Assembly: GCA_934757255.1 (NCBI GenBank)
Contig: CAKVLL010000033.1
Span: 1-19,513, forward strand
Direction of reading: 5' to 3'
DNA length: 19,513 nt
DNA from: an uncultured Candidatus Melainabacteria bacterium
GTDB taxonomy: Bacteria; Cyanobacteriota; Vampirovibrionia; Gastranaerophilales; Gastranaerophilaceae
Positions 1 to 5,803 of the stretch are shown piece by piece; position 1 is the stretch's first letter, and the number at the start of each line of letters is the position of its first letter. Position numbers and translations under genes: made by a program. The notes under the pieces are model-generated. The model had not been told where the DNA came from. It made no database searches and saw only the letters and a program-made list of their open reading frames with translations.

Positions 1-295
1 AAATAGAAATGCCTAAAGTCAATGGAGGAGAGAACCCGACAAGCTTTGCTTGTTGCGTGAGAGCCCTACAAAAAAAGACCTCCGAAGAAGTCTTTTAAAT
101 GGTGGGTGTGGAGAAGGACTCCATTGACGAGCAGAAAAAGGTGACTAAATGTCACGTTTTTCGTGTAGTTAGAGTGTGGGAAAATAGAAATGCCTAAAGT
201 CAATGGAGGAGAGAACCCGACAAGCTTTGCTTGTTGCGTGAGAGTTCCACAAAAAAAAGACCTCCGAAGAAGTCTTTTAAATGGTGGGTGTGGAG
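1..295. repeat. Tandem direct repeat (about 181-bp period) including a tRNA 3' end
   Basis: Positions 1-113 match 182-295 almost base for base. The offset is 181, becoming 182 after an A-run that is 7 long in one copy and 8 in the other; the only other changes are near 64-67. Each copy carries a small hairpin (ACAAGC-TTT-GCTTGT, 39-53 in the left copy), a rho-independent-type terminator (74-95 and 256-277) and the last 14 bases of a tRNA with its CCA, read on the minus strand. In the right copy the tRNA is intact; in the left copy homology stops at 113 and unrelated DNA follows. The 68 bp between copies hold a GTGAC-TAAAT-GTCAC hairpin flanked by A5 and T5 (135-161). GTCAATGGAG at 18-27 also recurs inverted at 119-128. 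The left copy may continue beyond the window start. Confidence 0.85.
256..277 (-). terminator. Rho-independent terminator of tRNA-Lys
   Basis: Read on the minus strand this is a 9-bp stem (AAAGACTTC / GAGGTCTTT, one G-T pair) closed by a TTCG tetraloop and followed by eight T (258-251), starting four bases after the tRNA CCA end. It is a textbook intrinsic terminator. An identical hairpin followed by seven T lies at 74-95, downstream of the partial tRNA end in the left repeat copy. Confidence 0.85.
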
Positions 296-357
296 GGACT
301 CGAACCCTCGACCAATTGATTAAGAGTCAACTGCGCTACCAACTGCGCCACGCACCC
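282..357 (-). tRNA. tRNA-Lys (anticodon CTT), CCA encoded
   Basis: The reverse complement folds as a 76-nt cloverleaf: acceptor GGGTGCG/CACACCC, D-arm GCGC-AGTTGGTA-GCGC, anticodon stem GTTGA/TCAAT with loop CTCTTAA, five-base variable region, T-arm GAGGG-TTCGAGT-CCCTC, discriminator A and a genome-encoded CCA. The anticodon is CTT, which reads AAG (lysine). The acceptor has one C6-A67 mismatch, and the anticodon stem opens with a G-T pair; the rest pairs well. A terminator follows directly. AT-rich DNA upstream (358-420) presumably holds the promoter, but I cannot single out one hexamer pair. The 3' end is also present as a 14-base fragment in the left repeat copy (100-113). Confidence 0.95.
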
Positions 358-544
358 ATATACTATTTTTATTACATTATATAATATAACAAAATTATAT
401 TATCACAAACTTTTTTATTTTCAAATAGCTAACAAAAAAATATATATTTTATTAAAAACTTAAAAATGAACAAAAATTCTTAAAATTCGTTTTATAATAA
501 ACATGAAGTTTTGTTTTATTTATTACTAAATGTTGGAGGGAAAC

Positions 545-1294
545 ATGAAAAAAACATTATCAACAATTATTGTGTTAAGCCTAATTTTTGGATACGCAAC
601 TCTTTCTACACAAGCTATTACTCAAAACACAAATGAAACAAAAGGAACCATTAGCGTAAGCACTTCAGCAAACACCGAAGTTGCACCAGATGTTGCTGAA
701 ATTTCTTTTGCAATAACTACATCAGATACAAAATCTATGCAAAAAGCAACTATTACAAACAAAGAAATTTCAGATAAAGTTTTAACATCTTTGAAAGAAA
801 TGCTAAATACAACAAACGGTGATTATATAAAAACTTCAAACTTTAACGCCGCACCAGTTTACTCGTACTCAGGAAATAAAAAAATTTTTGACAAATATGA
901 AGTTTCAAACAAAGTAATAGTTCATACAAAATCTTTAGAGAAAATTGGAACAATGATTGATAAAGCAATTGAATCCGGTGCAACAAATGTCGATAATCTG
1001 ACATTTTCTGTTTCAAATTATGATACACAATGCGACCAATTACTTGGAATCGCAACACAAAAAGCTAAAAATAGAGCTGGTATTGTCGCAAAAAATCTCT
1101 CAACTTCACTTGATGGAATTCGAACATTCGATTTAAGCTGTAATTCCAATAATTACAACACTCCAAGATTGTATATGGCTAAAAATATGCTTTCGGCAGT
1201 AGCTGATGAAGCTGCCGGAAGTTCTCCAACGTCAATTTCTGGCGGAGTTGTAAAAATTAACGCTAATGTAAATGCGACATTCTATGTAAAATAG
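545..1294 (+). CDS. Secreted SIMPL-domain (DUF541) protein
   Basis: A 249-residue protein of the SIMPL/DUF541 family (COG2968, the E. coli YggE type), thought to be periplasmic or membrane-associated and linked in some species to stress protection; the molecular function is not settled. I chose the ATG at 545 over the one at 530: GGAGGG sits seven bases before it, and it begins with a clean signal peptide (MKKTLSTII.. to ..STQA, about 24 residues). The mature start has the family hallmark of a valine/serine-rich strand then 'VAPDVAEISFAITT' (roughly residues 45-60), and the end has the closing 'VKINANVNATFYVK' strand. The gene stands alone between the tRNA and a strong palindromic terminator. 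A TATAAT at 493-498 could be its -10 box. Family call is from motif recognition. Confidence 0.85.
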   Translation: MKKTLSTIIVLSLIFGYATLSTQAITQNTNETKGTISVSTSANTEVAPDVAEISFAITTSDTKSMQKATITNKEISDKVLTSLKEMLNTTNGDYIKTSNFNAAPVYSYSGNKKIFDKYEVSNKVIVHTKSLEKIGTMIDKAIESGATNVDNLTFSVSNYDTQCDQLLGIATQKAKNRAGIVAKNLSTSLDGIRTFDLSCNSNNYNTPRLYMAKNMLSAVADEAAGSSPTSISGGVVKINANVNATFYVK

Positions 1295-1310
1295 AAATAT
1301 AATTTATTGA

Positions 1311-1356
1311 AACAAAAAGGCTATCTAATAAATATTTATTAGATAGCCTTTTTGTT
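1311..1356. terminator. Perfect 46-bp palindrome, bidirectional terminator
   Basis: Every base from 1311 to 1356 pairs with its mirror about 1333/1334: left arm AACAAAAAGGCTATC.., right arm ..GATAGCCTTTTTGTT. On either strand it gives a long GC-containing stem ending in T5. It lies between the stop codons of two convergent genes (1294 and 1359), so it most likely terminates both transcripts. Confidence 0.9.
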
Positions 1357-1358
1357 AT

Positions 1359-1931
1359 CTATATAATTATTTCACCTTGTCTGAAAATAACAACCTCGTC
1401 GTCTTTAAAACCGGCTACAGTCGAAGCTTTGCCTTTTGCTAAGCATCCATAATCAGGAATCAATAAGTCTACCTTATCGCCAATATATTTAACAGCTTCA
1501 TCATAAGTCAAAGCAGGAGCCTCTCCTGAAAGATTTGCGCTGGTTGTTGCTAAAACTCGTCCGTCTATATTTTTGCAAATATTTGCGAATGTTTCATTAT
1601 CAGGAATTCTAACTCCAACAGTAGGCATAGAAGATGTTATGTAATCAGGAGTTTTTTCAGATTTTTCCAAAACAAGAGTTAATGCCCCCGGAAAATATTG
1701 TTTGATTAATCGTTGAGCTTCTTTATTAATTGGTTGCTTTACATATTCTAATAAATTATAAAACTCGTCACTCATCAAAATAAGCGGTTTTTTACCGTCA
1801 CGATGTTTAATATCATAAATTTTTTTTACAGCTTTTTCACTTGTTGGCAAGCACCCAAGCCCCCAAACAGTATCTGTAACATAAGCAATAACACCATCAT
1901 TTTTTAAAATTTCATTAATTTTTTCGAACAT
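1359..1931 (-). CDS. tsaC: L-threonylcarbamoyladenylate synthase, TsaC/YrdC type
   Basis: A 190-residue YrdC-domain enzyme that makes threonylcarbamoyl-AMP from threonine, bicarbonate and ATP, the first step of t6A37 synthesis on ANN-decoding tRNAs. Visible motifs: 'TDTVWGLG' near residue 20 (family: PTDTVYGLG, here with V for P and W for Y), the K-x-R basic cluster 'IKHRDGKKPL' at 41-50, 'PGALTLVL' at 81-88, 'TVGVRIPD' at 104-111 and 'TTSANLSG' at 129-136. It is short, a YrdC domain only, without the C-terminal Sua5 domain, so TsaC is the better name than Sua5. The start follows a strong GGGGGA ribosome site. It is divergent from the yceD cluster, sharing a 106-bp promoter region. Confidence 0.93.
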   Translation of the reverse strand: MFEKINEILKNDGVIAYVTDTVWGLGCLPTSEKAVKKIYDIKHRDGKKPLILMSDEFYNLLEYVKQPINKEAQRLIKQYFPGALTLVLEKSEKTPDYITSSMPTVGVRIPDNETFANICKNIDGRVLATTSANLSGEAPALTYDEAVKYIGDKVDLLIPDYGCLAKGKASTVAGFKDDEVVIFRQGEIII

Positions 1932-1953
1932 TATCTATTCCCCCAACTCTCTA

Positions 1954-1959
1954 ATTATA
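1954..1959 (-). promoter_or_regulatory. Possible -10 box for tsaC
   Basis: A perfect TATAAT on the minus strand lies 22 bp upstream of the tsaC start, correctly ahead of its ribosome site. No good -35 hexamer is at 17 bp; a TGTTAA-like one at 18 bp would overlap the -35 of the divergent promoter. Confidence 0.4.
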
Positions 1960-1977
1960 CCTTTAAAAAAACATTAT

Positions 1978-2006
1978 TTAACATTTTCATCTTTTTATAC
2001 TATAAT
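1978..2006 (+). promoter_or_regulatory. Sigma-70-type promoter for the yceD-rpmF-plsX cluster
   Basis: TTAACA at 1978-1983 and TATAAT at 2001-2006 are separated by exactly 17 bp, five of six and six of six matches to consensus. Transcription would start near 2013, giving a leader of about 25 bases with AAAGGAG ahead of the ATG at 2038. This is the best promoter in the window. Confidence 0.75.
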
Positions 2007-2037
2007 TAATGACGTGTAGAAATGTAAAGGAGAACTC

Positions 2038-2283
2038 ATGGTTCAACAATTTAATACTCCACAGAAAACAAGACAAGCTGTAATCCTTTTTTTAAAAGGT
2101 TCTGCGACTCCTGTCGTAATGTATTTTGAAAATCCACAAGCAGTTTATACTGAATTAAAACAACTAATGAAAAGCCCTACTCCGGTTTTAGTTGAAAAAG
2201 AACCAATCGGACCAATCAAAAAATTATGCTTTGTTTCAACTCAAATTGCAGGATTAGTATTACAGGAAGAACCTTATGCCTAA
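2038..2283 (+). CDS. Conserved-looking small protein upstream of yceD
   Basis: An 81-residue soluble protein I cannot assign to a named family. It starts with a good ribosome site (AAAGGAG) just behind a strong promoter and its last 8 bases overlap yceD, so it is translated and probably coupled to yceD. The sequence suggests alternating strands and one helix ('AVILFLKG..TPVVMYFE', then 'AVYTELKQLMKS', then 'GPIKKLCFVSTQIAGLVLQ'), compatible with a small beta-sheet protein. It has no signal peptide, membrane helix or metal motif. By position it may relate to ribosome or envelope biogenesis, but that is only context. Confidence 0.85.
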   Translation: MVQQFNTPQKTRQAVILFLKGSATPVVMYFENPQAVYTELKQLMKSPTPVLVEKEPIGPIKKLCFVSTQIAGLVLQEEPYA

Positions 2284-2791
2284 AGAAAAGCACGTCAAAA
2301 ATCATAATGCAGTTTTGATTGAAGATATTGAAAAAGAATATGATAAGACTCTTTGCTTAGAATTTGAAAGTAAAATTGAAGAACTTGAAAATTGCAATGT
2401 AAAAGCTGACTTAAAATTTAAATCTTTAGGCGGATATATAGAAGTAAGCGGTCAAGTTGAAGGTAAAATTACCTTAGAATGCGATAGATGTCTTAATAAA
2501 TTTGAATATGATTTAAATTTTGATATTGAAGAAACTTATGCAAAACATTCGCTTCATGATGAGTATTCACAAGAGGTTGAACTACAAAGCGGTCAATTCA
2601 TTACTGATTTAAACGGCGCTAAAGAAATTGACATTTATGACTTATTGTATCAATCTGTAATATTACAGTTACCAAATAAAAAAGTTTGTGGTATAAATTG
2701 TAATGAGGGATTATTTGTATCAGATGAAGATATGGAAATCCACGACGATAGAATGGACGTATTTAAAAACATTCAAATTAACCCAAAATAA
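2276..2791 (+). CDS. yceD: YceD-family protein (DUF177), 23S rRNA accumulation protein
   Basis: A 171-residue DUF177/YceD protein. The family is needed for normal 23S rRNA accumulation in E. coli and plants and is very often encoded just before rpmF. The typical cysteine pairs are present: C69-D-R-C72 followed by 'LNKF' and C138-G-I-N-C142, which probably bind zinc; the second pair is spaced C-x3-C rather than the C-x2-C I would expect. The acidic middle ('DIEETYA') and 'IDIYDLLYQSVILQLP' helix are also typical. The ATG lies inside the end of the preceding gene (8-base overlap). A 233-bp gap with repeat hairpins, unusually long for this pair, precedes rpmF. Confidence 0.9.
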   Translation: MPKEKHVKNHNAVLIEDIEKEYDKTLCLEFESKIEELENCNVKADLKFKSLGGYIEVSGQVEGKITLECDRCLNKFEYDLNFDIEETYAKHSLHDEYSQEVELQSGQFITDLNGAKEIDIYDLLYQSVILQLPNKKVCGINCNEGLFVSDEDMEIHDDRMDVFKNIQINPK

Positions 2792-2823
2792 AGAGGTCTG
2801 CGCCTCGTCTTTAATTAGGCAAA

Positions 2824-2970
2824 CGTAGGTTGGGCATATTCCCAACGACAGTTCAAAGAGGAATAAAACCCTCACCCGAATTTCTAAGTTTCGCAAATGC
2901 TCAACTTGAAATTCTACCCTCTCCCTAGGCGAGGGGAATGATAAAATGTAGATTGGGCTTTCAGCCCAAC
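2824..2970. repeat. Composite hairpin repeat (REP-like) between yceD and rpmF
   Basis: Two related units, CGTAGGTTGGGC.. (2824-) and TGTAGATTGGGC.. (2947-), each form a small hairpin: GTTGGG/CCCAAC at 2829-2846 and TTGGGC/GCCCAA at 2953-2969. Between them lie CCCTC..GAGGG (2917-2935) and a longer stem GAATTTCTAAGTT / AACTTGAAATTC (2878-2890 and 2903-2914, one bulged base, 12-base loop). The nested arrangement and richer GC than the flanks suggest an inserted intergenic repeat of the kind found in many copies per genome; copy number cannot be seen here. Antisense reading frames across it have no coding character. Confidence 0.7.
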
Positions 2971-3024
2971 ACAACAACTGAAAAATATATAAGTAGTACA
3001 ACAAAATAGAAAGGTATAGGAAAA

Positions 3025-3330
3025 ATGGCAGTACCAAAGAAAAGAACAGGGCATAGCGCTCAAGGTAAAAGAAGATCAAACTGGAAGGCTACAAAGCCTG
3101 AATTAACAACTTGTCCAAATTGCGGAGCTAAGGTTTTAACTCACACAGTTTGTACAGCTTGCGGAACTTACAAAGGCAAAGTAGTTTCTAATAAAGCTGA
3201 AGGCTTACAAGAAGAAGTAAAAGAAGAAAAGAAATCTTCAAAAAAAGCTGAAAAAGTTGAAGAAGTTAAGGTTGAAGAAAAAGCTGAAGAAGTAAAAGAA
3301 GAATCTTCAGAAGAAAAACCAGAAGCTTAG
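3025..3330 (+). CDS. rpmF: Ribosomal protein bL32 with long charged C-terminal tail
   Basis: Residues 1-60 are a standard bL32: 'MAVPKKRTGHSAQGKRRSNW' start and a four-cysteine zinc ribbon, C30-P-N-C33 and C43-T-A-C46. bL32 is normally about 55-65 residues; this one has 101. Residues 60-101 are almost only E, K, V, A and S, a low-complexity tail with no cysteine or aromatic residue, likely disordered or a charged helix. The tail is in frame with no sign of a frameshift and ends at a normal stop. The ribosome site is an AGG-containing purine stretch before the ATG. It sits between yceD and plsX as in many bacteria. Confidence 0.95.
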   Translation: MAVPKKRTGHSAQGKRRSNWKATKPELTTCPNCGAKVLTHTVCTACGTYKGKVVSNKAEGLQEEVKEEKKSSKKAEKVEEVKVEEKAEEVKEESSEEKPEA

Positions 3331-3345
3331 TTAAAGAAATTGAAC

Positions 3346-3374
3346 GGTGCGGCTTTCAAGTCGCACCCTGTTTT
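3346..3374 (+). terminator. Hairpin with short T-run between rpmF and plsX
   Basis: GGTGCGGC (3346-3353) pairs with GTCGCACC (3360-3367), one G-T pair and a six-base loop, followed by CTGTTTT. It begins 15 bases after the rpmF stop and 34 bases before plsX. It could partly terminate transcription, so that ribosomal protein mRNA exceeds plsX mRNA, or act as a processing or stabilising stem. Confidence 0.55.
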
Positions 3375-3407
3375 CTAAATAATTTAATGGATAAAGGGAA
3401 GAGTTAA

Positions 3408-4463
3408 ATGACAAGAATAGCTATTGATGCAATGGGTGGAGATCACGCTCCTTTTGAAATTGTTGCAGGTGCAGTATGGGCAGCCGCTGAATACGGTGTA
3501 GCTTTAGAATTAGTAGGTAAGCAAGATAGAATTGAACATTGTCTTGAAGTAATTCAACAAGAAGGTTTTCTTTCTGATTGTGGCAAAGCCGGCAGAAAAA
3601 GAAGGGTTCGAGTGGATGTTAAATCGCTTGATATAAAGGTTACTCACGCATCTGAGATTATTGAAATGGGTGAAGCACCGGGGCAAGCTATTCGAAAGAA
3701 AAAGAATTCTTCAATTGTATTAACTGTTAATTCAGTAGCAACAGGAAGTTCAGACGCATTAGTTGCAGCAGGTTCTACTGGTGCTGCTATGGCATCAAGC
3801 TTGTTCGGCTTAGGTAGAATCCCAGGGATTGATAGACCAGCAATTGCCGTAACACTTCCTACAATGAAAAAACCAATTGTTATTATTGACGGTGGCGCTA
3901 ACAGCAATTGCACACCTCAAATGCTTAAACAATTCGCGATTATGGGCATGACTTTTTCTAAAAATGTTTTAGGCATTGAAAATCCTAGAGTTGGAGTTTT
4001 GAATATCGGTGAAGAAGCCGGAAAAGGTAACGAACTCGCTCAAAACACTTATAATTTATTAGAAGAAGAAAAAGAAAAATTCAATTTCATGGGCAACATT
4101 GAAGGCAGAGAATTATTCTTAAACTTGTGTGATGTTGTCGTTTGTGACGGTTTTGTTGGTAACGTAGTATTAAAAGTTACAGAAGGTACATCTTCATTAT
4201 TATTCAAGATGATTAAGAGTGAGTTTAAATCTGATTTCTTGGGTATGTTAATTGGTATGTTGGCAAAACCTTTCATGAAAAGAATTTATGAAAAAATTAA
4301 CTACGAAGAATTTGGCGGCTGCTTACTTTTAGGTGTTAAAGGTATTACTGTTATTTCTCACGGCAGAAGCAAAGCTTATGCGATTAAGAATGCTGTAAGA
4401 GTTGCAAAAGAAGCTGTTGAAACAGGTGTAAACAGAAAAATTGCAGAGAGAATTGAAGGGTAG
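3408..4463 (+). CDS. plsX: Phosphate acyltransferase PlsX
   Basis: A 351-residue PlsX, which converts acyl-ACP and phosphate to acyl-phosphate, the donor for PlsY in phosphatidic acid synthesis; a peripheral membrane enzyme. Hallmarks: 'IAIDAMGGDHAP' at the start, 'ATGSSDALVAAGSTGA' around residues 111-126, 'GLGRIPGIDRPAI' following, 'VIIDGGANSNC' near 158, and 'VCDGFVGNVVLK' near 247. Length is normal for the family. The start follows AAAGGGAAGAG. It is the third gene of the yceD-rpmF-plsX set; the usual following fab genes are absent and an unrelated hypothetical follows instead. Confidence 0.97.
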   Translation: MTRIAIDAMGGDHAPFEIVAGAVWAAAEYGVALELVGKQDRIEHCLEVIQQEGFLSDCGKAGRKRRVRVDVKSLDIKVTHASEIIEMGEAPGQAIRKKKNSSIVLTVNSVATGSSDALVAAGSTGAAMASSLFGLGRIPGIDRPAIAVTLPTMKKPIVIIDGGANSNCTPQMLKQFAIMGMTFSKNVLGIENPRVGVLNIGEEAGKGNELAQNTYNLLEEEKEKFNFMGNIEGRELFLNLCDVVVCDGFVGNVVLKVTEGTSSLLFKMIKSEFKSDFLGMLIGMLAKPFMKRIYEKINYEEFGGCLLLGVKGITVISHGRSKAYAIKNAVRVAKEAVETGVNRKIAERIEG

Positions 4464-4495
4464 CAAATTATTTTTTTAGTAGTTTTTAGTACTAT

Positions 4496-5137
4496 ATGCA
4501 AATAAATTCTATCAATAATTCTTACAATGTGCGTACCAATTTTAAATCCACTTTTCCGGTGGTTCATTGGGTTGCAGAAGCTAATGGGAGTTTTGCACCA
4601 ATAACAGAATTAAATCTTGTAAAAAAATTACAAGGTAAGCTTGTGCGTGCATTGAATAAAAACATTGAAAAAAGCACAAAACCAATGCAAATCAACGAAC
4701 AAAAAGTTCGCTCATATTTGGCAAGTACAGATATTGACTATCGTGAGATTCCACACGTAAGATCTTTTTATAGTAAAAATAATGATTGCTTAGATAGCAT
4801 AAGACCTATATCATATATTATATCCGGTGGTGATGTTGGACTCTTTGAAGAATACTTAGCCAAAAACATTGGAAAAGCAAAAAGTAATGCTGTACCGAAT
4901 TGTTATAGTATTGAAACTGCAATAGCGCTAAAACGATATAATCAAATGGGACTAAATTTTGTAAAACAAGAATCCAACCAAATTTATGATAATAACCACA
5001 TTGCAAATATTTTGCATACAAAATTTGAAATTATTAGAAATAAATCCGGACAAATAAAAGATTATAAACTATTAGACGTAAGATTCTTACCTTCGAAAGG
5101 AAAATCTAACCCTTTAGAAAGGCTTAATAACCGTTAG
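4496..5137 (+). CDS. Hypothetical protein with N-terminal N-F-K-S motif
   Basis: A 213-residue protein of no family I recognise. It opens with 'MQINSINNSYNVRTNFKS', a polar, asparagine-rich leader ending in N-F-K-S, very like the start of the protein at 7537-8199 although the rest differs. The body is basic, lysine- and asparagine-rich, with no signal peptide or membrane helix. Its start lacks a ribosome site; a TACTAT sequence directly abuts the ATG. It follows plsX by 32 bp and its 3' end overlaps the convergent radical SAM gene by 14 bp. The middle part ('YREIPHVRSFYSKNNDC..ISYIISGGDVGLFEEYL') resembles no catalytic motif I know. Confidence 0.8.
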   Translation: MQINSINNSYNVRTNFKSTFPVVHWVAEANGSFAPITELNLVKKLQGKLVRALNKNIEKSTKPMQINEQKVRSYLASTDIDYREIPHVRSFYSKNNDCLDSIRPISYIISGGDVGLFEEYLAKNIGKAKSNAVPNCYSIETAIALKRYNQMGLNFVKQESNQIYDNNHIANILHTKFEIIRNKSGQIKDYKLLDVRFLPSKGKSNPLERLNNR

Positions 5138-5750
5138 CAATGAATTCTCTATTACGGAATTTTGCACCTAGTGTTTTAGCAATATTTTCACACGCTTCTA
5201 CATCAATACGGTGAATTTTATCAAATCCCGTCACAATACTCGCTGAAACATCAATACCTGCATTAGAACATGCTTTAATAAACTTTTTCACCTCTTCATA
5301 AGCATTATTAATTTTTGGCTTACAAATTTCATCGTATTCATCTTCTGTCGAAGCGTTTAAACTAACAGAAACCGCATCTATCAATCCCTTAAATTCTTCT
5401 ACTACATTTGTTTTATAAATTGCATTTGCATGTCCATTTGTATTTACACGAATTTTAATATATGGGAAATTTTTTCTCAAATATTTACAAAATTCTTTCA
5501 TCATTTCTTTTCTCAAAAAAGGTTCACCATATCCACAAAAAACAACTTCTTTAGGGTGATTAAATTTATTAAATTGCTCAATAACATCTTCTAAAGAATA
5601 ATTGTCATCATGCCACATTTCTGCGCCACAAACATCATCCTTTTGTTCTCTAAGGCAAAAAATACAAGAATTCGTACAAGAATTCGTAAGGTTTACATAA
5701 ACAACATCTGGCGATGGCTCATTATTAATTGAATAAACTAGTGTATACAT
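5124..5750 (-). CDS. TatD-associated radical SAM protein
   Basis: A 208-residue short radical SAM protein. The cluster motif is C25-x3-C29-x2-C32 ('SCTNSCIFCLR'), followed by 'VVFCGYGEPFLR' (the GGEP-type SAM motif), 'IRVNTNGHAN' and 'IDAVSVSLNA'. This combination and the short length match the family usually found beside or fused to TatD nucleases (TIGR04038-like, from memory); its substrate is unknown. There is no tatD in this window. It starts 53 bp after the TolC-like gene on the same strand with a strong AAAGGGG ribosome site, and may have its own -10 box (TATAAT at 5777-5772). It has no C-terminal cysteine-rich extension. Confidence 0.88.
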   Translation of the reverse strand: MYTLVYSINNEPSPDVVYVNLTNSCTNSCIFCLREQKDDVCGAEMWHDDNYSLEDVIEQFNKFNHPKEVVFCGYGEPFLRKEMMKEFCKYLRKNFPYIKIRVNTNGHANAIYKTNVVEEFKGLIDAVSVSLNASTEDEYDEICKPKINNAYEEVKKFIKACSNAGIDVSASIVTGFDKIHRIDVEACENIAKTLGAKFRNREFIANGY

Positions 5751-5771
5751 ATTTTAATCCCCTTTACAAAT

Positions 5772-5777
5772 ATTATA
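5772..5777 (-). promoter_or_regulatory. Possible -10 box for the TatD-associated radical SAM gene
   Basis: TATAAT on the minus strand, 21 bp ahead of the gene start, in the short gap after the TolC-like gene. The preceding bases (GTTG) are the same as those before the TATAAT upstream of the TolC-like gene. No convincing -35 is seen. Confidence 0.35.
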
Positions 5778-5803
5778 CAACAAAATTCCTGTCACCTTAA
5801 AAT

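Noticed and set aside
100..180. Second complete tRNA in the left repeat copy
   Set aside because: Only the 3' acceptor strand and CCA match; no T-arm, anticodon or D-arm can be folded from 114-180.
1..300. CRISPR array
   Set aside because: Only two copies of a long repeat (over 110 bp) with a tRNA fragment; the unit size and content do not fit CRISPR repeats and no cas genes are present.
190..384. Open frame of 64 codons on the plus strand over the tRNA
   Set aside because: It runs antisense through the tRNA-Lys and its terminator, both well supported; no ribosome site and no protein-like composition.
530..544. ATG at 530 as start of the SIMPL-domain protein
   Set aside because: The GGAGGG ribosome site lies between 530 and 545 and serves the ATG at 545, which begins a canonical signal peptide.
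2720..3079. 119-codon minus-strand frame between yceD and rpmF
   Set aside because: It overlaps the ends of two solid plus-strand genes and the repeat hairpins; composition is that of an antisense shadow.
3408..4463. Antisense frames inside plsX, recJ and the GH57 gene
   Set aside because: They lie wholly within well-supported genes and have no start signals or recognisable domains.
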